Shown here piece by piece: positions 9,191-20,466 of a DNA stretch of 64,000 bases. How positions within the stretch are numbered: position 1 is the first letter of the stretch; each line of letters opens with the position of its first letter. The DNA is taken from assembly GCA_000688615.1 (NCBI GenBank), contig JHVA01000001.1, positions 2,232,001 through 2,296,000 on the forward strand, read 5' to 3'. A program made the position numbers and the translations under genes. A model generated the notes under the pieces. It had not been told where the DNA came from. It did not search any database and was given only the letters and a program-made list of their open reading frames with translations. The DNA comes from Acidobacteriaceae bacterium KBS 146 (lineage in GTDB: Bacteria; Acidobacteriota; Terriglobia; Terriglobales; Acidobacteriaceae).

Positions 9191-9206
9191 CTGACAAATA
9201 TGTCAG
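9191..9206. promoter_or_regulatory. 16-bp palindrome, candidate HxlR operator
   Basis: CTGACAAATATGTCAG has perfect six-base arms around AATA. It lies between the divergent DUF1772 and HxlR-type genes, 28 bases before the regulator start, a suitable place for autoregulation and control of the neighbour. Confidence 0.55.
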
Positions 9207-9233
9207 TCTGATTCCAGGAAGGGACCGTACCCG

Positions 9234-9578
9234 ATGGCTGTATCAAAGAAAGAAATCTCGCCCTGCCCCATCGACGCCGCCCTTACCGTCATAGACGGCC
9301 GGTGGAAGGGCACAATTCTATGGCGTCTGGTGGAAGGACCGAAGCGTACTGTCGAACTGCAGAAAGAAATTCCGCAGATCACCGAGAGGATGCTCATCCG
9401 CCACCTCCAGGAGCTCGTCACAGACGAAATCATCACGCGAACCGAAGAAGAAACGTCTCGACGAGTCTTCTACTCGATCTCTGAATATGGCGCCACGCTC
9501 CTCCCCGTACTCGAGCAGATCTGTGCCTGGGGCCGGATTCACCTGGAACGCAAAGCAAACGGTTCCTGCAGTCTGTAG
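9234..9578 (+). CDS. HxlR-family winged-helix transcriptional regulator
   Basis: 114 residues with the HxlR signature: CPIDAALTVIDGRWKGTILW at the start of the winged helix, then PQITERMLIRHLQELV (recognition helix) and RVFYSISEYGATLLPVL. The single N-terminal Cys (residue 11) is at the position where redox- or quinone-sensing members carry a reactive cysteine. It is transcribed away from a DUF1772 gene with a 16-bp palindrome in the gap. The inducer is not known. Confidence 0.92.
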   Translation: MAVSKKEISPCPIDAALTVIDGRWKGTILWRLVEGPKRTVELQKEIPQITERMLIRHLQELVTDEIITRTEEETSRRVFYSISEYGATLLPVLEQICAWGRIHLERKANGSCSL

Positions 9579-9601
9579 CAGCGTCCATATATGCTGACGA
9601 T

Positions 9602-10033
9602 ATGGCCACGCTTCCCACAACTGAGTCCGAGATAGACGACTTTCTTGCGGCCTTCGAGGGGTGCACGCTTCCTAAATCGGAGTGGACCCACGCCGCACAT
9701 CTGTTGACAGGCTCCTGCTACGTCCACCAGATGGGCCGTGAGCCCGCACTCGCAAAGATGCGTGAGTGCGTCCGACGATACAACGAGTCCGTAGGTGGTA
9801 AAAATACCGCCACCAGCGGCTATCACGAGACCATCACGGTCATGTGGATTCGCCTGCTGGACGCCCTCCACCGGGAACAACCATCGCTGGATCGCGCCGC
9901 CTTTGCCGCTCTTGCGGTCGAGCGTTATGCAGGCAATCGCGATATCTTTCGCCAGTACTACGACTTCGATCTACCAGGCTCAACCGAGGCCCGCTTGCAG
10001 TGGATCGAACCAAAATTGAAACCCTTGGAATAG
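9602..10033 (+). CDS. conserved protein of unknown function
   Basis: 143 residues, soluble, no signal peptide. Features that look conserved are FEGCTLPKSEWTHAAHLL and GYHETITVMWIRLL; the histidines and the acidic residue could bind a metal, but this is speculation. I do not recognise a named family. It begins 23 bases after the HxlR-type gene on the same strand, with no obvious ribosome binding site, and ends before a repeat-bearing intergenic stretch. Confidence 0.75.
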   Translation: MATLPTTESEIDDFLAAFEGCTLPKSEWTHAAHLLTGSCYVHQMGREPALAKMRECVRRYNESVGGKNTATSGYHETITVMWIRLLDALHREQPSLDRAAFAALAVERYAGNRDIFRQYYDFDLPGSTEARLQWIEPKLKPLE

Positions 10034-10130
10034 GTCATCAAAAGTCAGTTGGCGGCCCCGTATTTCCTTCAGCTTTAAGTGCTAATGATCCTATTTCCGT
10101 TTTGAGCGCTAGTGATCCCTATTTGTAAGG

Positions 10131-10196
10131 TGTCATCCAGAGCGAAGCTACTCGCAGCCTCATCGCGAGTCGCGAAGTCGAAGGATCTGCGGTTTC
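10131..10196 (+). repeat. dispersed intergenic repeat, copy 1 (divergent)
   Basis: Begins TGTCATCC and ends AGTCGAAGGATCTGCGGTTT, the complement of the repeat seen at 61.9, 62.7 and 63.7 kb. An extra inner part (GAAGCTACTCGCAGCCTCAT) makes it longer than the other copies. It lies in the 261-base gap before ligA, in which I find no other feature. Confidence 0.75.
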
Positions 10197-10255
10197 TTCT
10201 CCCGATATTGAGATCCAACAAACGCCCTGTACCGATTCTCGTACCCTTCAGGTAG

Positions 10256-12435
<2,180 letters not shown>

Positions 12436-12437
12436 CG

Positions 12438-13316
12438 CTACTTCGCGGCGGCTTCGATCTCTTTCCACTCCTCCGGACTGAGCTGAACGCCGGCTGCCCC
12501 GATGTTCTCTTCCAGATGCTTCACCGAAGAGGTGCCGGGGATAGGCAGCATGACCGGGGACCGATGCAGGAGCCAGGCCAGGGAGAGCTGTGAGACGGTC
12601 GCGTTATGACGTTTGGCGGCCGCGTCGAGGGCGCCTCCGGGCTGGGTGAGCTTGCCAGCCGCGACCGGGAACCAAGGGATGAAGGCGAGATTGTTCTTTT
12701 CGCAGTACTCCAGGACATCCTCGTGGCGGCGATCGGCAATGTTGTACTGGTTCTGCACGCTGACGATCTCGATCACCTTCCGGGCCTGATCGATCTCATG
12801 CGGTTTGACCTCGCTGAGGCCGACGTGATGGATCTTGCCTTGTTCCTGCAGCTTTTTAATCACGCCAAGAGATTCCTCGACGGGAACTTTGGGGTCGATG
12901 CGATGGAGCTGCCAGAGGTCGATGCGTTCGGTTTTGAGGCGTCGCAGGCTCATCTCGACCTGCTGATTGAGGTATTCCGGCCGGGCAACCGGCAGCCACT
13001 TGTCAGGCCCCTGTCGAGTCAGGCCGGCTTTGGTGGCGATGACGATTCCCTTGGCGTAGGGGGCGAGCGCTTCGCCAATCAGGCGCTCACTCACGTCCGG
13101 ACCGTAGGAGTCCGCGGTGTCGATAAAGTTCACTCCCAACTCGACGGCGCGGCGCAGAACCTTCTTTGCGCCTTCAGGGTCGGCAGGCTCACCCCAGATC
13201 CCTTTGCCGGTAATCCGCATAGCCCCATAACCCAGCCGGTTTACGGGCATGTCTCCACCGAGTGAGAACGTTCCACTTGTCTTTGCACTTGCTACGGCAT
13301 TTCCCTTTGTGCTCAT
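12438..13316 (-). CDS. aldo/keto reductase
   Basis: 292 residues of the AKR TIM barrel. The catalytic tetrad is visible: Asp and Tyr in FIDTADSYGPDVSERLIG, Lys in VIATKAGL and His in DLWQLHRID. The C-terminal IPGTSSVKHLEENIGA fits NADPH binding. Such enzymes reduce aldehydes and ketones in the cytoplasm; the substrate cannot be inferred. It converges on ligA with only the terminator between. The 179 bases upstream to the next gene hold nothing I can identify. Confidence 0.93.
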   Translation of the reverse strand: MSTKGNAVASAKTSGTFSLGGDMPVNRLGYGAMRITGKGIWGEPADPEGAKKVLRRAVELGVNFIDTADSYGPDVSERLIGEALAPYAKGIVIATKAGLTRQGPDKWLPVARPEYLNQQVEMSLRRLKTERIDLWQLHRIDPKVPVEESLGVIKKLQEQGKIHHVGLSEVKPHEIDQARKVIEIVSVQNQYNIADRRHEDVLEYCEKNNLAFIPWFPVAAGKLTQPGGALDAAAKRHNATVSQLSLAWLLHRSPVMLPIPGTSSVKHLEENIGAAGVQLSPEEWKEIEAAAK

Positions 13317-13495
13317 AAAGGATTCGATGCGATCGATGTGCCAGAGGATTGTGAATCTGGAACGACACTTTTTGGGGAGGCGAGGATCAAGTTAAGGAGA
13401 GATGCCGAAACTTCAACCGGGATGACGCTTTTGTCCCTTGCCGCTTGATTCGTTACTCCTCATATCATCAGAGGAGACCGAGGCCAAATCCGCCT

Positions 13496-14413
13496 TCAGA
13501 GGCGTAGGGTTTCGCCTTCTTCGAGCACTTTGACGCTGTCCCCGATGCCGAGGCGGCGGGCCTCAGAACGAAGCCGTTGGAGCGGCTCGTCCATTGGCTC
13601 GCGTCCGAGCCGAAAGGTGCCATAGTGCATAGGGATCATCCACTTGGCACCAAGCTCGACGAAGCCGCGCACGGCCTCTTCCGGCGAGGTGTGGACCGAC
13701 CGGTAGGTGTCAGGGAAATAGGCTCCAATGGGCAGCATGGCGACCTTAGGGGCAAGACGGCGACCGATCTCGGCAAAGCCGTCAAAGTACGCCGTGTCAC
13801 CGGAGTGATAGATCGAATGGCCCCCGGATTCCAGAACGTAGCCGCCGTAATGGCGGTGCGTGTCCTTAAACATGCGTGCGCCCCAGTGGCGACACGGGGT
13901 CATGGTAATGCGGAGGTCCGCGGCTTCTGCGGTCTGCCACCACTTGAGGGTGGAGACACGTCGAAAACCAAGCTGCGAGACGAGATCGTCGACGCCGTGA
14001 GGGACCACCACCTCAGGAGCCCGGCCCCGTTGCCTGCGTGTAGAGCGGATGATTCTGCGCAGCGAGGCGATATTGAGGTGGTCCATGTGGGCATGGGTTA
14101 CAAGGACGAGATCGATGGGCGGTATCTCGTCGATCCTGAGTCCAGGACGGCGTTGGCGACGCAGCACCACAAGCCGTGTCGCAAAGACGGGATCGATGAG
14201 GACGTTACGCCCCCCAATCTGAAGGAAGAAGGATGAGTGTCCGATAAAGGTGGCTGCGGCTTCACCGGGGGCCACAAGCTCTGCCGGCCTGGAGTGACCC
14301 AGCATAGGCTGCTCGTGACTCTCACGCACCAGTCGCCAGAGGTGGCCCACTTTTGTTACGACGAAGGGCCTCTTTCTCCATATCCTGCCGAGCGCATCTT
14401 GCTGCGTACCCAC
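13496..14413 (-). CDS. MBL-fold metallo-hydrolase (NAPE-PLD/UlaG-like)
   Basis: 305 residues with the metallo-beta-lactamase fold. The metal motif THAHMDHLN, the later CRHWGAR, HSGDTAYFDGFAEIG and the C-terminal MIPMHYGTF are all present. This set is typical of the lactonase/NAPE-phospholipase D-like branch. The frame starts with GTG at 14413; an ATG at 14305 (MLGHSRPAEL) is a plausible shorter start. It is divergent from the BrkB-like gene. Its substrate is unknown. Confidence 0.87.
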   Translation of the reverse strand: MGTQQDALGRIWRKRPFVVTKVGHLWRLVRESHEQPMLGHSRPAELVAPGEAAATFIGHSSFFLQIGGRNVLIDPVFATRLVVLRRQRRPGLRIDEIPPIDLVLVTHAHMDHLNIASLRRIIRSTRRQRGRAPEVVVPHGVDDLVSQLGFRRVSTLKWWQTAEAADLRITMTPCRHWGARMFKDTHRHYGGYVLESGGHSIYHSGDTAYFDGFAEIGRRLAPKVAMLPIGAYFPDTYRSVHTSPEEAVRGFVELGAKWMIPMHYGTFRLGREPMDEPLQRLRSEARRLGIGDSVKVLEEGETLRL

Positions 14414-14558
14414 ACCTATAAGATGCCCATCGTAGGCGGAACGATGCGGCGCAGGCCCCCGGTTTTGGCATCTATATCGATCTGAGGACGTTCTTTCAAG
14501 ACAGCATAACAGCCCTATCTATACGAAAGGAGAACGGTTCATTCTTCGCTCTTATCCC

Positions 14559-15644
14559 ATGGCGACGACCCCCACTGCCCCTGTCCAGCAACGGGTATGG
14601 GACTACGTCTCCCGATCCCCGTTGCACTCGCTCTGGAACCTGGAGGGGGTGCCTCTTCGCGTCGTGATGAGACGCACGTGGCGATCTCTGCTGGCCGACA
14701 ACCTTTTGGGTCGCGCAGCGGAGCTGGGCTTCTTTTTCTTGTTTGCGTTGTTCCCTACTCTTTTCAGTGCCAGTTCCATCCTCGGGATGGCAGCGCAATC
14801 CGCTTCTTCGATCTATTACAAATTGCTGGAATACCTGGCGCTGGTGGTTCCGACTTCGGCACTGGGGATGGTGCTTACCACTTTCAGCGAGACGACGGCG
14901 CATGCCTCCTCGGGCAAACTCACTTTCGGCCTGATTGCCGCCATCTGGTCGGCATCGGTCGGAGTCTCCGCCATTCAGGAGGCGCTGAACACCGTCTATA
15001 ACGTGCGGGACACCCGATCGTATTTCAAGGCGCGGTTGTCCGCCATTGGTATCACGATCCTATTGGTTGTGCTGGCTACGCTGACGCTCACGGCGCTGCT
15101 GGGCGGCGATTTCGTCGCGGCAATTATCCATGCAAGGATTACCAATTACTTTGCCGCCGCCCTGCTTGCTCTCGCCTCTCGGATTGTCTTCTGGGGGCTT
15201 GCCACCGCTCTGCTGACACTTTGTTTTGCGGTCATTTACTTCTGGGCTCCGGGGGTTCGTAAACGACGTTGGCGTTGGCTCACCCCGGGCGGGGCTGTTG
15301 GAATCCTGGCATGGGTGCTGGTCTCGCTGGGCTTCCGCCTCTACCTTCATTACTTCAACTTCTACTCGATCACGTACGGGTCGTTGGGAGCGGTCATTAT
15401 CTTGCTAATGTGGTTTTATATCACCGGCTTCATGCTGTTACTGGGCGCGGAGATCAACAGCGAGATCGAGGCTGCGGCGGTGGAACGCAGTTTATGGGGA
15501 TTGACCGCCACCGGACCTATTGAGGAGATTGCGACATTGCCTGCTGCACCGCCATCGTCTTCGCCGCCCACGCCTCATACGTCAGGCGATCCTTCTGGCG
15601 CTCCCACTGAGACGAAGGAAGGACCATCAGATCCTCCCGTTTGA
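14559..15644 (+). CDS. YihY/BrkB-family inner membrane protein
   Basis: 361 residues with six membrane segments and the family pattern (AAELGFFFLFALFPTLFS near residue 52, GVSAIQEALNTVYNV, SLGAVIILLMWFYITGF). The family was once called ribonuclease BN in error; its role is unsettled. The conserved part ends near residue 315 (VERSLWGL). The last 45 or so residues are Pro/Ser/Thr-rich and lie over the 3' end of the convergent hydrolase gene. A good AGGAG lies rather far (about 24 bases) from the chosen ATG, so the start may be off by a few codons. Confidence 0.9.
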   Translation: MATTPTAPVQQRVWDYVSRSPLHSLWNLEGVPLRVVMRRTWRSLLADNLLGRAAELGFFFLFALFPTLFSASSILGMAAQSASSIYYKLLEYLALVVPTSALGMVLTTFSETTAHASSGKLTFGLIAAIWSASVGVSAIQEALNTVYNVRDTRSYFKARLSAIGITILLVVLATLTLTALLGGDFVAAIIHARITNYFAAALLALASRIVFWGLATALLTLCFAVIYFWAPGVRKRRWRWLTPGGAVGILAWVLVSLGFRLYLHYFNFYSITYGSLGAVIILLMWFYITGFMLLLGAEINSEIEAAAVERSLWGLTATGPIEEIATLPAAPPSSSPPTPHTSGDPSGAPTETKEGPSDPPV

Positions 15645-16863
15645 TTCCCGGAAAGCCGGTGCCAAGGGCATCGAGTCCACCCTCCCGATCCTCGCGAATG
15701 TAGCTTGAGGTGATATCGACCTGATTCTCCCGTGCCCAGGTGCTGATGTGGGTCACGGGAGCCGATGCTATGTCAGCCTGCGTCCAGTTTGCGAAGTGGA
15801 TCTGTTTGTCGAGCCAGGCCACACCATCGCGATCGACCCAGGAGGTGCGATGGCTGATTCCGGGATAACGAATGGCCGTAAACATATTTGTGTCGGTTCC
15901 GCGAAGAGCGATGGCGCGCTGACGTACCGATTCGAACCAATCAGGACCATGATGAGCCATGTCCATCACGGTGTCGGCGTCTCCGTTCATGACCAGCATG
16001 GGACCGCGAGCAGCGTTGAGGGCATAGAGCACGGCTCCACGATCCCCGAGAACGGACAGGGAACGATAGGGGGGCGACTGGCAAGGGAGCGGATTGGAGT
16101 CGAAGTAGCCTCCCGGGCCGTCGTAGTCTCCTCCCCCGCTGAGGATGACGGCATGGATTCGAGTATCAATCGCGCCTGCGATTCCGGAGATAAAAGACCC
16201 CATAGAGTAGCCGACAACCGCAATGCGAGCCGGATCGACCTCGGGTCGCGACCTGAGATAGCTTACGGCCTGCATGAGATCGACCTGCATGAGGCCGGCA
16301 AGGCGCTGCCCCCAGTCGGTCTCGGAGACCCCTGGAGGGGGAGGAACGATCTTGTCGTGAGATCCGGCGCGGGACTTGCGATCGATGTTGCGCTCCCCTT
16401 CGCCGATGGGATCGTAGGTCACGACCACGGCTCCATCGCGGGCGAACATCATGCCGCTCCAGAAGGCGTACCAGCTGAACTTGTCGCCGCCATGGCCGTT
16501 GACGACGACAATGCCTGGAAGCTTGCCTTTGACACGCCGGGGACGGTAGATGATGGCCGGAACGAGCATGCCAGCTGCCGTCTGATAGGTGACGCGATCG
16601 GCAACAACCCCGGCAACGGGGCTGAAGCTGGACCAGGTTTTGGCATTGAGCCGGGGCAAGGTCACCGGAATATAGAGTTGATGGCGAATCTCGTTTCGCC
16701 ATTTTTGTTCGCGGGCCACGCGCTGTGCAGGGCTAAGGCTGCTGGCGGGAGGAAGAGGCGGTACGGGTGCTCCAATGCCTGCGGTGGCTCGAGAGTTTTT
16801 GGCTGGCGCCTGTGCCCAGACGAGGGAGCTGGAAAGACAGAACAGGACGATGAGGGCTCGCAT
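15517..16863 (-). CDS. secreted alpha/beta hydrolase (acetyl-esterase/dienelactone-hydrolase-like)
   Basis: 448 residues from ATG 16863, which gives a clean signal peptide (MRALIVLFCLSSSLVWAQ). The hydrolase core shows VVVNGHGGDKFSWYAFWSG (oxyanion region), the nucleophile elbow GYSMGSFISG with its serine, MNGDADTVMDMAHHG with the acid residue and a late histidine (ISHRTSWVD). It probably hydrolyses an ester outside the cytoplasm. A longer frame upstream of 16863 reads through a dispersed repeat and is not coding. Its last 128 bases overlap the convergent BrkB-like gene. Confidence 0.88.
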   Translation of the reverse strand: MRALIVLFCLSSSLVWAQAPAKNSRATAGIGAPVPPLPPASSLSPAQRVAREQKWRNEIRHQLYIPVTLPRLNAKTWSSFSPVAGVVADRVTYQTAAGMLVPAIIYRPRRVKGKLPGIVVVNGHGGDKFSWYAFWSGMMFARDGAVVVTYDPIGEGERNIDRKSRAGSHDKIVPPPPGVSETDWGQRLAGLMQVDLMQAVSYLRSRPEVDPARIAVVGYSMGSFISGIAGAIDTRIHAVILSGGGDYDGPGGYFDSNPLPCQSPPYRSLSVLGDRGAVLYALNAARGPMLVMNGDADTVMDMAHHGPDWFESVRQRAIALRGTDTNMFTAIRYPGISHRTSWVDRDGVAWLDKQIHFANWTQADIASAPVTHISTWARENQVDITSSYIREDREGGLDALGTGFPGIKREDLMVLPSSQWERQKDRLTYEAWAAKTMAVQQAMSQSPQ

Positions 16864-17295
16864 GGGGTTCGCTGGGAAGATGGACGCTTTGCTTGGGTGT
16901 TTCGGCATATAGGCGAGGATGAACTCTATTTTCCTGTGGTATCGGTGGGAGTCCGGACAGACCGCAGATCCTTCGACTTCGTTTGGCGCAAGAATGAGCC
17001 CCCTCCGCTCAGGATGATACGTGGTTTCTTCCTCAATCGTCGCTGAGGATGACACGCAGGTTTTTTTAATCTTCAAGTCAAGGGTGACGCAGTTTCTTTC
17101 TTAATCTTTTATTTCTTGATTTCGGATGACACATATTTTTGCAGTCCTCTCAGGGGTAAACTCTGTTCTTTTCAAATCTTCGCTGGACGAACCCTGGTTT
17201 CCTGATTCCTGATGTCCGGACTTCCTGTATGCCTTCTAAATAGGTGTTCTGAATCTGTCGATACAGCCTAGAGGCTACAATTTTCACCATACCTC
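16864..17295. other. intergenic region with repeat remnants
   Basis: About 430 bases between divergent genes. It contains a degenerate copy of the dispersed repeat (16971-17020) and further short pieces ending GGATGACAC near 17.04 and 17.13 kb, then a T-rich stretch and the unmarked promoter of the SSS transporter gene. No gene seen. Confidence 0.6.
16971..17020 (-). repeat. dispersed intergenic repeat, copy 2 (degenerate)
   Basis: ACCGCAGATCCTTCGACTTC at the left and CCGCTCAGGATGATAC at the right match the ends of the better copies, while the inner part has diverged. Confidence 0.7.
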
Positions 17296-18741
17296 ATGAA
17301 TCTTTACGCCTCGGTCCTCGCGGTTATCGTTATTACGTTGCTGATTGTCTCGCTGGCCCGGGTGGGCAAGGTGAAGACGAAGGCAGATTATCTTGTGGCT
17401 GGACGATCGCTGCCAGCCTTTGTGCTGATTTTTACGCTGCTGTCGTCGTGGATCGGGTCGGGATCGTTACTGGGAGGAGCGGAGAACGCCTACAAGCACG
17501 GTTTCGCCGCACTGTGGCAGGCAGGAGGAGGGTGGGCAGGACTTCTGCTGATCTACTTCATCGCTCCCCGGGCCCGGAAGTTTGCGCAGTTTACGATTCC
17601 TGACCTGCTGGAGACACGCTATAACCAGACGGCACGGTTGCTGGGGGTGATCGCCATCCTGCTGACTTACACGGCGATCACAAGCTACCAGTTCATCGGG
17701 GGCGGGGATATTCTGCACCTGATCTTTCCGAAGGTGATTACACCTATTCTTGGGCGCTATATCCTGGCTGCCTTCGTCATCCTTTTCACGATGATTGCTG
17801 GCATGTCATCCGTCGCTTACATGGACCTCTTCATCGGGCTACTGGCGACCGTGACCATGTGCCTGGCGCTTCCGGTGCTGATCCACAGGGCGGGCGGGTG
17901 GCCTGCGGTGCATGCAGCCTTGCCAGCGACGCATTTTGAGTGGTTCGGCGATCTCACTTTTATCCAATGTCTCGAGTTGTTTCTGCCAACCTGCCTGCTG
18001 CTGCTGGGGAACCAGTCGATGTACCAGAAGTTCTTTTCGGCGCGATCCGAGAGGGACGCGCGACGTGCGGTTGTGGGTTGGATTATCGGCACGGTGATTC
18101 TGGAGACGGTCATCGTTGCCATTGCGGTGACGGGTTCGGCTCTCTTCCCGAGCGGAGAGGTCAGCAAAGCTCCGCGAGAGATTCTGGCTTACTGCGGGCT
18201 GAACGGGTTCAGCGGGGGCTCACCTGCGCTGCGGTTGCTGGGTGCGCTGCTGATGGGCGCGATCTTCGCGAAGATCATCTCGACGGCGAACAACTGGCTG
18301 TTTTCACCGGCAACTAATCTGGTGAATGACATCTATGTGCGCTATATCAATCCGCGGGCCTCAAACAAGAAGATCCTGATTGTGAGCCGCCTGATGGTGG
18401 TTCTGCTGGGCGTATGGTCGCTGATCCAGTCCCTGGGAACGGAGTCCGTGCTGAAGAAGGCGCTGTATGCCTACACGATCTATTCGGCGGCGCTTACGCC
18501 GGTGATTCTGGCCGCGTTTTTCTGGAAGAGAGCGACTGCGGTCGCGGCGGTTTCGAGCATTGCCGTGGGAACAGTGGTCACGGTGTGCTGGGAGTGGGTG
18601 ACGCCGTACCTGCCTGCTGTGATCGGGGCACGCGATGCGATTTTTCCGGCACTGTTGGCGTCGTTGATCTGTTTGCTTGCCGTCAGCCTGCTGACTCCAG
18701 CACCGACGCAGGAGCAGCTGAATGCTCTAGGAGAGGGATAG
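17296..18741 (+). CDS. sodium:solute symporter (SSS family)
   Basis: 481 residues with about 13 membrane segments. SSS features include ADYLVAGRSLPAFVL, SSWIGSGSLLGGAENAYKHG (first bundle helix with the Na+ site) and NQSMYQKFFSARSERDARRA. The family couples Na+ inflow to uptake of sugars, amino acids, vitamins or other solutes; the substrate cannot be read off. No clear ribosome binding site precedes the ATG. The 161 bases after it lead to a diguanylate cyclase gene. Confidence 0.92.
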   Translation: MNLYASVLAVIVITLLIVSLARVGKVKTKADYLVAGRSLPAFVLIFTLLSSWIGSGSLLGGAENAYKHGFAALWQAGGGWAGLLLIYFIAPRARKFAQFTIPDLLETRYNQTARLLGVIAILLTYTAITSYQFIGGGDILHLIFPKVITPILGRYILAAFVILFTMIAGMSSVAYMDLFIGLLATVTMCLALPVLIHRAGGWPAVHAALPATHFEWFGDLTFIQCLELFLPTCLLLLGNQSMYQKFFSARSERDARRAVVGWIIGTVILETVIVAIAVTGSALFPSGEVSKAPREILAYCGLNGFSGGSPALRLLGALLMGAIFAKIISTANNWLFSPATNLVNDIYVRYINPRASNKKILIVSRLMVVLLGVWSLIQSLGTESVLKKALYAYTIYSAALTPVILAAFFWKRATAVAAVSSIAVGTVVTVCWEWVTPYLPAVIGARDAIFPALLASLICLLAVSLLTPAPTQEQLNALGEG

Positions 18742-18902
18742 AAGTCCCACAAAGGGTGAGTTTTCTGTTGCGGCGACTGAGGATATGATCCAGAATCGTT
18801 CCCACTCTTTTTGATGCCGTGGTCGCAGAAGTTCGGGTCTGTTCGAGTTGAAAGAGCTGAGTTGATGATGCTTCGAGAGATGCCGCGCCCGAAAGAGGGC
18901 CG

Positions 18903-20171
18903 ATGAATATCGTACTTGTGCCGGACCTGGCCGCGATGGCCAGCCTGCTGGCGATCCTATGCTGCCTGCGCCGTCGGCACCTGCAGGAGGGTGTGGGGCT
19001 GTGGATTGTCGGGCTGCTGTTTATCTTTCTGGAAGCGATCGCCTATGCACTTTACACGCCTTTCGGACCCCGTCGTGTTCCGTGCCATGTCATCGCTCTG
19101 GATTCCTATGTTGCCGCCGGAGCGATCTTTCTGTGGGCCGCGGCGAAGGCGTCGTTTCCCCGTCGCGAGACGCTGGTGTACCTCGGGTTAAATACGGCTG
19201 CGCTGGTTGTCCTGGAGACGCTCTATGGGCTGGATGTTCATACTCCGAGGGCCTACCAGGGGATCGCTGGATGTGGACTGATTCTGGGTTTAATAACTCC
19301 CTTTCTGTTGGTTCGGAACTTTCGACTGGGGAAGGGGTGGTGGCTGATGGTCGTGCAGCTGCTGCTCTGGCTGCCGGTCTGGGAGTTCGGAGCGACCCAG
19401 ATGTTTCGGGATGCGGCGTATTACCCGCTATTTCTGCTGTATTTGCTAGCCGCGATCCTATTCAACATGAGCCTTCCGCGGGAGAGCCTGGGAAGAATCG
19501 TCATCGTTGTGGGATTTTTGCTGTGGTCGTTGGTGTTTCTGGTTCATTCGTGGGTGTCGAGCCAGCCGCAGTACATCCAGATTGCAGGTGCGGTGTGGGA
19601 CTGGCAGAAGTTCCTGGTAACGATTGGGATGTTGCTGGTTCTGCTGGAGCGACAGGTTGCCACGAATGCGTGGTATGCCCTCCATGACCTGCTGACGGGA
19701 TTGCCCAACCGGCGATGCTTTGACGAGAAGCTGGAACAGGCGCTCAAGCATGCACAGCGTACCGGAGTGCGAACCGCAGTGGTGATGATCGATCTGGATG
19801 GGTTCAAGGCGGTGAACGACACCCGGGGACACGATACCGGGGATCTGCTGCTGCAGTTTATCGCGAAGAATATGAAGAGGATCATCCGCCCCGTCGATAC
19901 ATTGGCACGGCTTGGGGGCGACGAGTTCATCCTGCTGATGACGAACCTTCCGAGCTACCTGAAGACGGAAGATATCGTCGCAATTGCCCGAAACCGGGTG
20001 GCAGAAGCGCTGAGTCACCCATTCCTGTACCAGGATGAGTCTTTTATGGTCAGCGCGAGCGTAGGGGTTGCGATCTGCCCGGAGGACACGACGGACGAGG
20101 TTCTGCTTCGCAGGCTGGCAGACCAGCGGATGTACGAACAGAAGTCGCATACTCGCATGGTGCCCGCCTGA
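18903..20171 (+). CDS. membrane-anchored diguanylate cyclase (GGDEF)
   Basis: 422 residues. The first 260 form about seven hydrophobic segments, a probable sensory membrane domain. The GGDEF domain follows, with an intact active site GGDEF at 338-342 in RLGGDEFILLM and an RxxD inhibitory site (RPVD, 329-332) five residues upstream. It should make c-di-GMP from two GTP and be subject to product inhibition. An AAGAGGG lies seven bases before the ATG. Signal unknown. Confidence 0.93.
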   Translation: MNIVLVPDLAAMASLLAILCCLRRRHLQEGVGLWIVGLLFIFLEAIAYALYTPFGPRRVPCHVIALDSYVAAGAIFLWAAAKASFPRRETLVYLGLNTAALVVLETLYGLDVHTPRAYQGIAGCGLILGLITPFLLVRNFRLGKGWWLMVVQLLLWLPVWEFGATQMFRDAAYYPLFLLYLLAAILFNMSLPRESLGRIVIVVGFLLWSLVFLVHSWVSSQPQYIQIAGAVWDWQKFLVTIGMLLVLLERQVATNAWYALHDLLTGLPNRRCFDEKLEQALKHAQRTGVRTAVVMIDLDGFKAVNDTRGHDTGDLLLQFIAKNMKRIIRPVDTLARLGGDEFILLMTNLPSYLKTEDIVAIARNRVAEALSHPFLYQDESFMVSASVGVAICPEDTTDEVLLRRLADQRMYEQKSHTRMVPA

Positions 20172-20176
20172 GAGGC

Positions 20177-20377
20177 CTAGATTTCGGGGTAAAAGTCGAA
20201 GAAGGCGTCGAGGCTCATACGGAGCTGGGCTTCAATCTGCTCGCGGCTTCCTTCGAGAATGTGCATAGTGACCTGGGCCTGATTGCCATTTTTGAGCTCT
20301 ACCGGAGCATCGCCGACCCGAGCGATCTCATCGGCCGGTAACAGTCTCATTCCATAGACCAACGTTAGATTTGCCAT
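20177..20377 (-). CDS. small conserved-looking protein of unknown function
   Basis: 66 residues (MANLTLVYGMRLLPADEIAR, ending FFDFYPEI), soluble, without Cys. It ends five bases from the diguanylate cyclase stop in convergent orientation and starts 90 bases from trxB, divergent from it. Coding use looks normal and there is no overlap with another gene, which supports it as real. Family and function not recognised. Confidence 0.65.
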   Translation of the reverse strand: MANLTLVYGMRLLPADEIARVGDAPVELKNGNQAQVTMHILEGSREQIEAQLRMSLDAFFDFYPEI

Positions 20378-20466
20378 GATTTCATTCTAACGGCCTTGGT
20401 TGGAGGGTGCGGGGAGACCCGGGATGCATCCTTTTGGCCAGCCGCGCATTTACACTAAGGAAGCTT

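Noticed and set aside
15748..17046. 432-codon plus-strand frame
   Set aside because: Lies antisense to the secreted hydrolase, whose own frame has a signal peptide and catalytic motifs. It also runs through a repeat.
18864..18906. 13-codon frame overlapping the GGDEF start as ATGA
   Set aside because: Could be a leader peptide, but too short to support without conservation data.
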